Source: Monomorium pharaonis (taxonomy: Eukaryota; Arthropoda; Insecta; Hymenoptera; Formicidae). Taken from it: 64,000 nt of DNA. The translations under genes and the position numbers were made by a program. A model generated the notes under the pieces. That model was not told where the DNA came from. It made no database searches and saw only the letters and a program-made list of their open reading frames with translations. Positions 13,201 to 26,200 of this stretch are shown here, piece after piece. The first letter of the stretch is position 1, and every line of letters starts with the position of its first letter. Location of the stretch: NCBI RefSeq assembly GCF_013373865.1, contig NC_050474.1, forward strand, positions 5,431,561 through 5,495,560, written 5' to 3'.

Positions 13201-16200
13201 AATAATTACTTTGGTGGAGCCGAATTGGAGAATGCGCGTTATGAATGTAATATTCAATACATTCGATATGCTCAATCTTTACAGGGATAGTACCATCGTG
13301 AAGTAAAATTGTCCTAATTCAATTAATCAGTAATTGCATCTATATTGCTATTATAATTTTTGTATTATATAATGAGAAATGCATTATTTGGAGTTAATAT
13401 CTTATCTTTAGTAAATTCTAAACGAATTTTTATAATTTCACGAAGGGAGAAAAAATTAATAATTAAATATTTGTATAACATTTTTTTTATAAAGCTTATA
13501 TGAAATTAGCGTGTAGCAGTTATTCCGCAACTTTCGATAAATTATATTGTGTGTTCTATACACATTGAAAGCTTATTTTTTAAGTGTCTCTTCTCCAGTC
13601 ATTTATGTAACAAGATTTGTTGTAGACCAGACGGATTTGTATTTTATTAGATTAATCATTTATATTGCGAATCCATTTTCGTTTTCCAACGTTTTGAAGT
13701 TTTCCAACGTTTCCAACGAAGCGCGCTTTCTTTAAGTTATTCGTTTTGTATTAAGCTAAAAGATTTCTTCATTTACGATTTCCGTAATCGAGTAAAGCAC
13801 AATGTAATTGAGATTATGAAATATTACTGTAATTTGTGAATATTTAATTCACTCCATTGTATTTTAACGGTAACGTCATCATAATTACTGATGCTGGGAA
13901 CTTTGGTCTTGAATATTCAGAAGGTATGAACAGTCACTCTGGTAAGCTTTATGACTCGTGCCGAGAGAGTCCTTTAATTAGCCTTCCGAAATAAATTGGG
14001 ACGTTTAAGCGTACGGAGATAAGATAGCGCGGCCGAAACCAGCAAATAAAGGCAAAAGTTTTCGTTTTATTCGTACACGTACAGTTTTATATATTTGGTC
14101 AACTCTATCTACCTATTTGATCGTACCCGGCTGGCGCGGCGGTCGACCGACGATTCGTTTGGATTTTTCCCAATGTACATTCGCGCGGCTGAATCGCCGG
14201 CGGTTCAGCGGCGGGAGAAACAGATAAGTGGAGATAACATACTCATCCAGTTTCCCGGCGAATGAAAACGTAGTGTCATCTGTTGCTCTTTTCGCGTTGG
14301 ACCGCCAACAAGTGGTATCAGCCGAAATTTAAGGGGTCGAGAAAACTCGGGTCAGCCACCCCTGGCGTTGTACCATTACTCCCCCCTTTTCTCACTCCCA
14401 TCTCTTCCACCCTCCTCCCCTACTTACCCTCTATCTCCCTTATGCGGCGCACTATCGGCATCCACCTCTCTCGCTTCGCGTTACAGCCACGTCTTACAGG
14501 GGATGGATCTCTCGCGCTTCCGGGCTTTAATTGTGTTCCGGAAAGATCTCTCCGAGATCCTCTCCGAGTGGATATCCGCCGAGTGTAATGGCTCGCGAAA
14601 GAAAAAGAAAAGAAATGACAACGCGATGTAGCCCGAGCTGCAGTTTCGGACTGATAACCGATTGGAGATTATCACGTGGTATCATCAAGTGATAACTCGG
14701 TTAGTGGCATTACGTTTCGATGTAATGTTTATTTAACAGAGAAATTGATATGTTTATTATTCATAAGTTTTTATTATTTTTATATCGTAAGTTACGATAT
14801 TTTTCAAATCTATGTTGACCGTACGATACGAACGAGACACACTGATCGATTTTGTGTTAGATAATAATTAAGAAGAATTTGTTCATATACCAGTGAATAA
14901 TTAATAAATGCAAATTGATTATGCGATACGGTTGACGATGAAATATTATATTGATTTATCGCGAATATAAATTATGTGACATAGGATGAGTGATGGTGAA
15001 TGGGATCGAATGAATTATGTTTTATGTTCCACTAATTGTAAATTAGCGACTGCAATGTGAAGCGTGATAATTACGTGGTAATACAATAAATGTTATACAC
15101 ATTCATATCAAAGCATACCTACATAAGCGTTTAAAAAAATGATGGCGAAAACCAAGACGCTGCTTTTATCCATTTAAAGAGTTTGTCTAAAAAAAAAAAG
15201 AGCCTTTAACCATTCACGTTATTATATTTTAAGCTTTACTCATTTTGTAACTCACCACGAACATATTTGGAAAATCTTCTTTCTCGTCGCGTCTCCTCTG
15301 TTGTCGCTATCAACACGCAAGAAGTTAAAGAAGTTGTTTGCGAGGGATGAAATTGCGGAGGGAGGAGGGCAAGAGACTGTGCCATATCGCAGCTTCAGGT
15401 CTTATTTAGTTGGGATAGCCGAAGCTCTCGAATCTCCTCGCGACTAGTCGCAAGATATATTGCGCGAGCGCTGACACTCGCGCGATGCATAAAACTTGTG
15501 CGAAATTCAACGACGTTAATCATAACGTCACGACCAGCCGCCACGACAAACTATCGAGGCGCATACGCACGCAGGTTTGCACTCTTGACAAATCCTCTTG
15601 TCCACAGTATTCCTGCGGTTTATCTGCATACAAACGTGTGCACCATTCGCGTATACGGACGCACGAGAGTATATTCCTGAGTAAAAATATAATCACGTCG
15701 TTAGCGCGGCCCCAGTGCCGATCGATAAACTTCTTCCTCAGTCTTCATTTCGATTTCGACGTGATGAATTTTTTAAATCTTAATTTGATCAACAACTTTC
15801 TATTTAGATCGAATAATGCGGCCTGATTTTTCCATAACAAATATTCCTATAATTCGTTTCGATATCGTGTTCCCTTTTGCACCAACAAATTTGTTAAAAG
15901 GTTACTTCAAATTCCAATCTAAAAGAAGTTGTAGCTCTTCTATTCAACATAAAAACGGCATTCGCCGAAATATCACTTCGATATAATCGTACCGTGTATA
16001 TTTATAATAATATAAAATTTATTTGTCGTTATTAGATAACACACACATTCCACACTCGAGCATTTTATAATGGCTATAACATTAAACATTTGCATCGCCC
16101 GGCTATGAATGACAATGGGTTCATATCACTATGGCGGAATAGGTAGTGTTAGCCTGCACGGAATATTCTGCCATGGGGATGTAGGTCAGTTTATCTGCGT

Positions 16201-17130
16201 GGAATATTCCACTTATTAATGTCGCAATTTTCTTTGCCGCTATCTGCGACTAAGAATAATGAAAATACAAACAGTGTCTGTTCTCTATTAAAATATTAAT
16301 ATCCCTGATTCGGATTTGATCTCTCGCTACGCTTTTGCATTAATTTTTAAAAAAGCTTTTTTCAGACATACTTACAATCAAATTAGGTACGTCGAGATGT
16401 AGAACGCGTTTGTATGTGTAAAAAACTCCACAGACGACTGTAACTGTCATTAATAAATTTATTTTTTTGCACTAGATCGGTGCATGCATCGCGTGCTAAT
16501 GTCTTTTTATCGTTTCTACTCTGGGAACTGTAACTTCACGTGAGACTATATTTCAAATTGTATGAAAAGAATTTAATCCTTTAGAAAGCATAGAAGAAGA
16601 GCATAGAAAGATTGCATTTTGACCATCTTATTTTTTATTACGAAAAACAGTAAAACTTGTTAATATAACAAAGGTGGAATGCGGATCTAATAGACGGATA
16701 GAAACGTCCATAAATGCTGAATCGAAGCGACAACCAATAGCCCTCTTCCATCTCTCGCGGTTGATAGCAGGCCGCAAAATAATCATAGACGTAACCCTCG
16801 AGGAAAGGGGAAACGAGGAAGGTGTGGATAGCACTTGTTCTGAGAGCGGTCTGAGTGGTCGAGCGAAAGGAATGGGAGATCGGGGTGATCTAACGAAGGG
16901 GCGGGGAGGAGTGGTGGACGGCGAAGATGGTCGGTGCGAGCCACGGCGGAGGGAGAAAAATCTTGGAACGGGATGAAGCAAGAGGGAAAGCGAAGAGACG
17001 AGGAGCGTGGGGTTCTCTCCCACCTTGGCGGGGTAGAGACGAGTTGGGATACGAGAGAGGGATGAAAGCGACCGTGGGAAGGTAACGCGGCGAAGGGAGG
17101 CAGGGTGGACGAATTACTCGCGTGGCGCAG
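10298..17130 (+). other. intronic stretch, no gene seen
   Basis: AT-rich DNA is interrupted by CpG-rich blocks at about 11.3-11.9 kb and 14.1-14.6 kb. A good donor-like sequence, CCCT|GTAAGT, stands at 10688 after a pyrimidine-rich CCTTCTTCCGGGCCAG, leaving only a 22-base possible exon; it is too weak to call. Open frames are at most about 130 codons and overlap on both strands. Confidence 0.5.
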
Positions 17131-17132
17131 GC

Positions 17133-17247
17133 GCCATTTTGCAAACGCGAACGGCCATCTTGTAATGGGGTACGAGGATACGCGGTGCCGCGCGGGGGGT
17201 GGTAGGAAGATAATATAACCATTCCTGGTATCGAACAGCGCTTCAGT
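17133..17247 (+). promoter_or_regulatory. candidate internal promoter: two GCCATNTT sites, TATA and initiator
   Basis: In a CpG-rich block (about 16.8-17.75 kb), GCCATTTTG (17133-17141) and GCCATCTTG (17154-17162) match the YY1/Pho-type core. Downstream, AATATAAC contains TATAA at 17214-17218 and TTCAGT gives an arthropod-type initiator with A at 17245. The TATA-to-A distance is 31 bases, the usual spacing. A rightward transcript from here could be an alternative first exon of the large gene. The 162-codon frame just after it lacks any ATG, so the region would be leader. The sites are seen; their use is inferred. Confidence 0.35.
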
Positions 17248-17872
17248 GCTTACCGAGACAGAGACAGACCTACTACGACCTACTACGATCAAGAGAGCTG
17301 CTCCTGCGGCGAGCGAGACCGCGGTTTTTCCCCGCATCTTTTGCCCATCGTACACTCGGTTATCTCAATTCCACTCGACCACCACGGACTTTGACGGACA
17401 GTCTTATCTCGCCAAAACGGTACGACGTGCTCGCTTGCGAACGATCCGATTCCCTATTTTCGCCGTCTTTTTTTTTCCCACCCTCCAAGTGACGTTTCTC
17501 CCCGTCAGCGATCGTTTTCGCAACTCCGAAGGGTTCGAGCGAGAGCATACTGCGGAAGAACCTTGCAATTCGGAATTTAGAGAGGGACGGAGAGAATCGT
17601 ACGCCGAAGCTTTACGCAGGACGAATACACTTTACGGGTCGCAGGTGCGCGTAGCGTGTATTATTATTTGTCGCATCGGAGGATGCTGCCGATCTGTTGC
17701 AAATTGGGTCACGTTACGCGTAAGCGGTCGATAGCCGAACCTGACGTTGCCGCTTTTTTCGCGCTCCCCTCAGCTAAATGATAATTATTTCTGTAACAGA
17801 CGTATATTATGCGAAATTAAATCTCTTCCGCGTAGTTAATTTATTTACGAGCCTGTGTAGAAATTACATATT

Positions 17873-20008
17873 ACCTGTTGCATACTGCGTTTTTAATAAG
17901 CCGGGATTCACCACGGTTGAAAGTAATGGGCAAAAACGTTGACTGAAACGTTTTCGCCTAGCATTTGTGTTTGCCTACACTTACCACCTACAAACGTACG
18001 CACAATTTACGCGGGGATAAAATAGCCCGTAGGATCCATGTATCGTCGGCGATATAGTGTATTATGTTATGTTACACAGCGCCGCGGCCGCGTAATATCG
18101 ATTTTTCAAGCGCGACGACGACGACGACGGCGGCGACATCGTACCACAGGATTTTCGATGCACAAACACGCCTCCTCTCTTCGCATTAAAACACACGTGC
18201 CGCATTTTGTCATCTAGTTATCGTCCGATTTGCGCGAAATCCGAAAGTAATCCAGGAGAATGGATTCCCGGTGACTGCGAACCTGCTAATTAGAAATCCA
18301 TGTCGTAAGTTACATCGTGTCGCTACCTGTTGCGCGTTACTTTCCTGTGGGAAGGCCATATCGGCCATAACACTTTTTTCTCGCACGATCAAGCCATTTA
18401 TAACTGGCTTCTCAATTCATCTTGCAACTTTCGCAGAGATTTTGATATTCTTCCTTCGTTTAACAAGCTACAATTACATTGTACTGATAAATTTCTGAAT
18501 ATCTTAATTAATTTTAGTGACTAATTTTTATATAAAATATTAAAATTCATCACTTTTATATTACATAATTTTACTAACATATTTGGGTAAATAGTCCAAA
18601 TTTTTATTTGAAAGCTGCACTTCAATCAAGAGTTACAAAGTCCAAAATAATAATGATCCAAAGTTTTTAAAAATAAATATGACGACGATAATCGTCTAAT
18701 TTAAATAATATAATTTAATATAGGCATAATAATGGCAAATGTATAAGAATATAGATGAGGACAAATATCCATATGTTGTATTGTATTTTTATGATGCCTG
18801 ATAAAATTTTTATAGTTCCATTTATGAAAGAGAATCATCTATCATATTATAAAGATCGAAGATAATTTTGTTACTACTAATAAATGAAAGTCCACAAGAA
18901 CACACAAGAGAAATGAAGAAAAAGAAGTTAATATTTAATGAATGTAGAATTTTTAATATTCTGCGCGATTTAATTTTGTCCACATCCTTTTGCATTATTT
19001 CACTACACATATCACGTAAAGTAGAATTCAACTCAATTACGTTCCCGTAGTATCGTTGCGTAATGTAGAACGCGAATTGTTCTCGTGTGTCGTTAATATG
19101 TACTCCTATACAGGCTGCTGCGACGGCGAAGACACAAGTGTGCGGCACGTCGGCAAAATTAATTCTACATCGTAGACGGATACTAAGTGCCTACCTGTTG
19201 CACCGCGTGATAGGACGATCGCGTTTTGAACAGATCAGGAGCGCGGACGACGAAAGACGTTGGCACTCGGCAAATGAAAAATTTTACGCGCCTACTTGTA
19301 ACAGGCTGATAGGATTGACGCTCTTCGCAACTTGTTGCTCGGAAACCGCTAATCTTTGAGATACTCGGCTCTTCCGCGGCAGCCGCGAGTAAATTTCGCG
19401 ACGAACAAGGCTTGTTTCGATGCTGTAGAAATATTTCGTGATTTCAACTTCTCAAGATTGCTTCAGAGTGCACGTGATAAATTTTTTAATCTCAATTTCA
19501 AGCTAAATTCTTCTGCGACGTACGTCAATCTTTGAAAAAAAAAAAAAATGTAGGGACGTACGTTTTTATGTAGTGCACGAGGTAGAGCTTATCCTTGCTC
19601 ATTTTTATTCTGAAAATATCTCTCGCTCGGATCGTCGATTATATATATTTACCGAGACTATTTTTATTGAGGATAGCACCAACTTTTCAAGTCTAACAAT
19701 AAGCTAGTGTTCCTTGATTACATTTCGTATAGCTTGAAATAACTTGTCTATTCGCTATCGGTGGACGTATGCCAGCAGGTAGCTTTCAAATACGCGTCAG
19801 GGAACGTCGATGAGAAACTTTAAGATGACTTACTCTGTCTGACTTACGTGACGGAGACGCATACTAGCGCACCTGTTGCACGTTAATTCAAGATAAGGGA
19901 AAAGAGAGATAGGGGGGAGGGAGAGAAAAAAGAAAAAAAGATCGCATTGTGTCTCGGTCGAACGTTTAAACAATTTCCTTCGACTTGCGTCTTTGCCCTA
20001 CCTGTTGC
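17873..20008 (+). promoter_or_regulatory. cluster of five ACCTGTTGC motifs (Scratch/Snail-like)
   Basis: ACCTGTTGC occurs at 17873, 18325, 19193, 19871 and 20000, always on the same strand, with a sixth copy at 25643. Its complement GCAACAGGT matches the core reported for Scratch-family zinc fingers and overlaps Snail/Escargot and CAGGTA-type sites. Copies at 19193 and 20000 share CTACCTGTTGCACC; the copy at 19871 shares CCTGTTGCAC. Fewer than one exact copy per strand is expected by chance in the whole window. A related but degraded CTACTTGTAACAGG lies at 19292. A (GAC)n tract (18114-18132) lies inside the cluster. Enhancer function is inference. Confidence 0.4.
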
Positions 20009-20387
20009 ACCAAGCAGATTTATAAGCTTCCCGTCAATCTTCATAGTCCACTTTGTTTATCAAGTCCAACAACAAATAACCTTGTAAACTACAGAATTTG
20101 CCCAGCAGCTATTGGTGTTGGCAAGTTTGATTAATAGCAAGTGATATTGACCGACTGTTATTTACGTAGCCAAAGTAAATTGTTGCGATGTAAAATTTAA
20201 CCACTTTTTATTGTGTTATTGAAATTTTAATTATTAAACAAAAAATTTAATATTGGACGCAAATTAATTTTACAATAGATTATTTGTCTTATATTCAAAA
20301 TAAATTACATTTTACGTTTATGTAGGCGCGCATTGTTAATATACATGAATTAGCGTGGTATTATTTTATTTTTATTTATATATCTGG

Positions 20388-20393
20388 TTTATT
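20388..20393 (-). terminator. poly(A) signal AATAAA of the small secreted-peptide gene
   Basis: Read leftwards this is AATAAA, about 110 bases after the stop of the 84-codon frame at 20504-20758. That gives a plausible short 3' UTR. AATAAA is common in AT-rich DNA, so it supports rather than proves the gene. Confidence 0.45.
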
Positions 20394-20503
20394 TAAGAGT
20401 GCTTGAAAATAATATTAAAAAATTTTTTTTTAATGGAAAATTGATGGTTGGACGGTTTACGCAGTGACAGAAATTACGAATTACAAACGTGACAAACTCG
20501 CGT

Positions 20504-20758
20504 TTACGAATCACTCGCGAATTGATATTTCTCTAACAATTGTTTCGAAAATTTTACCGGATTACGCGGAGTAATCGATATCGTTGCTGATTCTATCACA
20601 TCATCAAGTACAATCGGTATTCTGGTTGTGTCTGGGAGAACCACGTTCGTCAATGTCGGTGAGTGTAGAAACTTGCATGCATGTTCATTAGATGTAAGAT
20701 TTCGTGTAGAATTTAGAAATAAGAGAATTAGAAATAAGAGCAGAGCAGAGAATTTCAT
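20504..20758 (-). CDS. candidate single-exon gene for a small secreted peptide (84 aa)
   Basis: The frame starts with a true ATG and ends in TAA. Residues 1-16 form a short basic start followed by a hydrophobic core (ALLLFLILLFL), a classical secretion signal, with cleavage likely between about residues 17 and 23. The remaining ~60 residues are polar with a single Cys (about residue 28) and no membrane segment; no dibasic processing sites or known neuropeptide motif are seen. N-x-T/S sequons (NST, NLT) lie at the signal-peptide junction. A TATA-like CTATAAAT lies about 85-90 bases before the ATG and AATAAA about 110 bases after the stop, making a complete compact transcription unit on the strand opposite the surrounding intron. 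An acceptor-like CTTCGTCTCCTTCAG 25 bases upstream of the ATG means an upstream leader exon is also possible. I do not recognise the family. A chance frame remains a real alternative. Confidence 0.5.
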   Translation of the reverse strand: MKFSALLLFLILLFLNSTRNLTSNEHACKFLHSPTLTNVVLPDTTRIPIVLDDVIESATISITPRNPVKFSKQLLEKYQFASDS

Positions 20759-20842
20759 AATATAATTTAGTTCTTTAAAAACGATCTGAAGGAGACGAAG
20801 ATTTATTCTATTTCTTTAGGAAATATGTAGTATGCATACAAG

Positions 20843-20850
20843 ATTTATAG
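20843..20850 (-). promoter_or_regulatory. TATA-like box of the small secreted-peptide gene
   Basis: On the minus strand this reads CTATAAAT. With usual spacing the start site would be near 20815, leaving a leader of about 57 bases before the ATG at 20758. No clear initiator motif was confirmed. Confidence 0.35.
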
Positions 20851-22998
20851 AACATTTCTCGAAAAAACCGTGATAAATTACCTTACCGCGCGCTAGAATG
20901 AAATAGGCCAGATTTATAAAAGCTAAAAGTGCCCGAAATCTAAAAGGGGTTAAAAATCATCAAAGCGCGGAACATGAGCCGTAATGCCACGACCGAAAGT
21001 AACCAAAATGGAGCATGACCTCGTATGTGATTTTCACGAATCACATTACAGGTGACCTCTTTTGCATAATGTATGTCATACGTTACCGTTGAAACGCAGC
21101 GGTACGATGATCTCGGCTGGGGCTGAAAGCTTTAAGCGTGGAAAGAATAAAATCACGAAATACGAAAGAATAAGGAAATCCGCGTGCAAGATATTCTTCC
21201 CGCGTGTATTGTAGAATTCTTACGTACCTCGTCCGCAAGAAGAGGAAGAGTAGCAAAAATGTCTCAATAGTTTTTGATATAAATAAATGTCGCGATAAGA
21301 TACAAAAATGTACGTGCCATTAACCACTCAATATTTTGAATAACAATTTTTCTTTTTGACATTACATATATTTTAAATTGCTTTTCAAAATTATAAATAA
21401 TTATAATTTTACGAATTGTTGGCAGAATAAAAAATTGTTAGCAATTATTTATATATAATTCGATGTTAATAATGTTAAAATACAATTACAAATATAAGTA
21501 AAGAAAAGAATCAGATAACTTTTTTGTTAAATAATCCCTAAATTATTGTTTTCGCTTTTTATACATCGATTTGCACTAGGTTTAACATTTATAAATAAAT
21601 AAAGTAATTGAATAGCCAATGACTGTTAAGTTAATAAAAGAGCACGCGAGCAAATTCTGCACCTTCTATCATATTTTTGAAAGAAGCTTAAGGCATGGGT
21701 ATCACAAACTAAACGGCGATAAAGCTTTAATTGCGGGAATCATGATTGCCAGGACCATTTCGTATATACGCCGTGTACCAAAGGAACGATTACTAACCAC
21801 GCCTTACGCCGGCTCGGTCGTTTGACGAAGCTTCATCGGGGAAATTCATTATACGATTAGATAATTAAGTTAATTGACGAAGCGTAATGGAAGACGGGCG
21901 TCTTTACCAGTCGTAAATTTAGCGCTGAAGCCACATTACATCTTAGAGAGTTATTATGTCGCTCGCGAATGTTCCCTCTTCCATTTGCATTCACCGGATC
22001 AAACTTTATTTCGTTGACTATTTATCAGCAAAAGAATTCCACCTACTTTTTAACAGTTTATTATTTAATATATACGTTAAAATTAATAATGAATTACATT
22101 TAAATGCACTATTTTAACATGAGTAAAAAATTAATTTTTTTATCTTTTTAAATATAAACAAACACACATGCACGAACAAAGTAAATGTATAAGCCGCGCG
22201 AAAAACGTTGTGCCTTCAAATTACAAAATGTTCCGAAAGTAAAGATAAAATCGCGATTAGACTTAGCGGTCACGTTCCTCTGATGAACTCTGATGCAGCC
22301 TCCGTAGAATCACGCGCGATTTAGATTCAGATAGCGCACTGGATTAGCCCATTTATTTGAAATTAGGCAATTGGGAATTAGTTCATCTACTTTCAGGCAA
22401 TTTTTAATCACTGTCGATCTCCGTCCGGGGCGGGTGGGGGCGGACTCGCGTTAAACGCCGGGGCGCGAAACGCCAACTATTTCCCGACTGCGGTGCCCTA
22501 ATAACGGCGTTATAGTGTGCACGCGGCGTAACCGGATCGCGGATGACAATAGCGCCAGGTTAATTCCGCTCGGCGGCGGCGACGCGATTCCGTCGCTTTT
22601 TTTTTCCTTTCCCCCATTTTTTTTTATTCCATTCATTCCGACCGAATTGCAATCGGCTCGATTACGGGCGCATTCAGATGCCGGCGCGATGTTTCGCCGT
22701 GAGAATAACTTCGTCGCCTGTGTCCCTCTTGCTCCTCTTCTTCCTCTCTCTCTCTCTTTCTCTCTCTTGCACGTCTATTTTCATTTGTATCCGCGGAAAT
22801 CACGTCGCTTGATAAAACTCTACGCTTGAGATGCGTCAATCGATACGAGGGTAAATCGCGTACGACTAATTTATCAGAAATTATGCCGGATTCATCAGCT
22901 GTCTGTGATAGATAGGAAACGATGCGAATATATCGAGTTATTATTCAGTATTCAGTAATAACTTCTGATAATAACAATTCTAATAACATCTTGATAAT
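20851..22998 (+). other. intronic stretch, no gene seen
   Basis: Mixed AT-rich DNA with a CpG-rich block at 22.42-22.83 kb. That block contains a short pyrimidine tract (22741-22766) and overlapping frames on both strands of about 100 codons or fewer. No splice-supported exon was found. Confidence 0.5.
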
Positions 22999-23000
22999 TA

Positions 23001-23250
23001 CTCTCTAAATCAGAATTAGTGAAAACTCGACCAAATCAGTGAAAATACACTGACTTCCAGTGATATACATACTGATTATCAGTGTATATATTTCACTGAC
23101 AATCAGTGAAATAAATACACTGATCTTTCAGTGACTATACACTAATTCTAAAGTGAAAATTACTGAAAGACACTAAATATTCACTGATTATCACAGTTAT
23201 AAGTATGCCACTGTGAATCAGTGAATATCCACTGATTAAGATTTAGAGAG
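23001..23250. mobile_element. 250-bp MITE with CTCTCTAAATC termini and TA target duplication
   Basis: The element starts CTCTCTAAATC and ends GATTTAGAGAG, perfect 11-bp inverted termini, with further homology inward (AATTAGTG against AATCAGTG). TA flanks both ends (22999-23000 and 23251-23252), the target duplication typical of Tc1/mariner-related elements. The interior is full of alternating CACTGAT and ATCAGTG half-sites, so either strand can fold into multiple hairpins. There is no coding capacity, so it is non-autonomous. The superfamily is inferred from the TA duplication only. Confidence 0.8.
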
Positions 23251-23252
23251 TA

Positions 23253-26200
23253 CTTTTTATTCTGATTATTTTTTAAAATAATTCCTTTTTGCGTTGCAGA
23301 AATGGGTCTGTACAGATTTAGTTATAAATCAAATAAACTTTTAAACGCCATTTACATATACGAACACGCAATATTCTTTTAATTCTGCAATTATGATTAT
23401 CTGCATAAGTGTCGCACATACAAAATCTTTGTAGAAACAGTTTGTCCTATATTTATGTGGGAATATAGTGCTTTTCGTTGCAATGCTATGCGTTTTCGAT
23501 GCAAATGCATCATAACATAATCTGATAGTGCATAGATGCATATAAACATATATATGTAATGCTCGCTGCGTTCGTATGCCTGGCAAATACAATCTCCCAG
23601 ACACACACCACTATTCAGGATATATGACATCATTATTTCCTGCGCGACTCATCTTTATCTCTCAAATTGGGACGCATTGAGTGCATAAAAAGCAGTGTGT
23701 TACCAGCCGGCAAAAGGCGACGCCCGTTTTATCACGGAAAAAGTAGAACAACCCTATCATTGTGGCAGCCATTAAAAATCTGATTTACGAGCGCGATATT
23801 GATGGCTCACATAAAATACTTCAATATTAATTGTATAATTTTGTCCGAATACATTTCGGTTCCGCGTTAAAACGTAAATCAGAGCCTTTTTGCAATAAAA
23901 AAAGATTAGAATCACGAATAATTAAAAGTTATTATTAGCTGTTATATATAATAAATGTGACGTTCTTGTTGAAGAGTAAAGTTAAATAATAAAATTAAAT
24001 CGATAAAAATAAAATAATATCTCGATTCCGAGATTACATCGTTATATTATTTATCCGATAAAGTGCAATGCATTTACGAGTACATTCGACGCGATGGGAA
24101 TCATTGGTAATGCGGACAGCGCGGTTTGCGATTTTCGAAGAGCCACAAATTGGGACACTGGAAACCGCGGAATCAACGAACGCGAGAGAGCTATTTATTA
24201 AGAATGAGTAGATGTACATTGTGTAAACGGGATGTGGCTTAAATAGTCGATGGAACGTTGCACATAATGTGAAAGACGAAAGAACGCGCATACCGATACT
24301 CGATGTGGTGGTGCTCTTATCCGAGTGCAAACTGCATGTACGGGGGGTGCTTTCAGAGAAACAAGAAATACAGCGACGGAAATAGTGGTGAGAACACACA
24401 AAAGGTACAATAGACGGTGAAAACTTTTCCGGGGGATGGAGGGGGGACGTGAGTAGTTGGGGGATGCGGTATTGAAACGCACATGCAGGCTCGCCGAAAG
24501 AATTCAGGTCAACGGAAAGAGGCCCGAGGGAAGTATAGGAGTACTCTTTTATCGCTTTGAAGTTTCCCGAAATTTCTAATCCCCACGCCTTTTTTATTCG
24601 ATTACTTCGAATATTTTCAATTCTTATTTGTAGTCGCAACGTAAATCTCGTATGAAATGTCGGATAAAGTATTTAGAATAAAATTCCATAATTTTTAATG
24701 TAAGCGATAATTAACTCGTCTCACAGAATTATTTCACAGTTTGATGCAGTTCAGGCCTCTCTTCTCTTTCTCGCAGATTCATTTGTTGCGCTCGTTCAAA
24801 TACATTTACAAATGAAAACATTGTTAATTACACGATTACGTGTATTAATCATTACAAAAGAATAATCGCCCGCATTTTGCACAGCACTCCCCACAGCGTT
24901 AATTGCACGCGACGCGCACTTTACTGTTGTACATTGCGTCGGATCCCCTCGAAACGTGATTGCGAAAATAATGCGAGAAAAATACAAAGTTCCATGATGC
25001 GTTCAACACCTGTAAATCTCACACAATGAATGAAACAGCGGAAGATCGTAATAAACGATGTATAAATATTTAAAACCAATAATTAAGCCATATAAAATAT
25101 AGACTTAATTGCGATTTAACGAGTAACCTTATTTGTTTCATACGCACTTGACATTCCGCCTACTATAAGAAATGCTGATTAATATTGTCTAATAATAAAC
25201 GTATCGCATTCTTAATCTGAAAGCGACATTCAAATTAGCGCAACACGAGACACATTAAAATTCAAATCAATTAATGAATTTATTGTCACACAAATGTAAT
25301 TGTTATATTAATTATTATATTAATAATTTCCATCCCGGATCTTTTATTTTTCATCTGTGTTCAGTTTTACGATTATACTTTGAAAAGTACTAGAAAATGT
25401 TTATGTCAATTACAAATATTTTTGTGTGGTACGTAAGAAGCGCTGATAAGGTTGAGTAAAGTATCTTTACGTATTCATGCGAGACCAGACAAGCTCGATG
25501 CATGTTCTGCATTGCCAAAATTATCACACACGTGTAAGAAGATACGCCTAAAAGGGTATACATATTTATAGGGATCGCTTCGTATACGTGCCACCGCTGT
25601 GCCTGTTGAGTTTGCCTGCCTAACCAATTTCCAGAGCTTTTTACCTGTTGCTCCAATATAACCGTATTCAAATATCTTCGTGCGTTATCTCTTTCTAATG
25701 ATAAATATTGAACGACGTTTGTACACGTTTGTCAAGTTTACGCTACACGCCACATGTCAATTTGCATACCATCCCGGCTGGCAAAATTATTTCATTTTAT
25801 ATTGCTTGTATAATGAGACTGTGTAGACTTTTAATTTATGGGAACTTGTTGAAATTCTTATCCGAGAACTGAAAAATCACCGGAACTTTCTCATTTTTGT
25901 TTTTATCGTCAAACTATAGATAGTTTTGAATAGACCTTCATAACTTCTAACGATTATGGTCAACGTCCGACATGATAAGAATAAAAATGACAATGAAGTT
26001 CCAGACATATTTTAATTCTTGGGAATTTACGAGAAATTTTCCAAATTCCATAGAATTAATTTTTTTTTCTTAAATTCAATATTTTCTCAAGAATTCCAGA
26101 TAATGTTTATTAAAAATTGAAAAATATTATTTAATTTTAATTAAAATTAAAAAATTATCAATTTATACTTAACGAAAATAATATTGATATTTTTAGGATG

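Noticed and set aside
16783..17734. Overlapping frames of 190 and 162 codons on opposite strands
   Set aside because: Typical of a CpG-rich block; the plus frame has no ATG and neither has a domain.
18822..19148. 108-codon minus-strand frame with a hydrophobic segment
   Set aside because: It begins with GTG rather than ATG and has no acceptor at its left edge.
24034..24639. 201-codon minus-strand frame
   Set aside because: Long for this DNA but no domain, no splice sites, no poly(A) signal and an overlapping frame in the same stretch; a chance frame is most likely.
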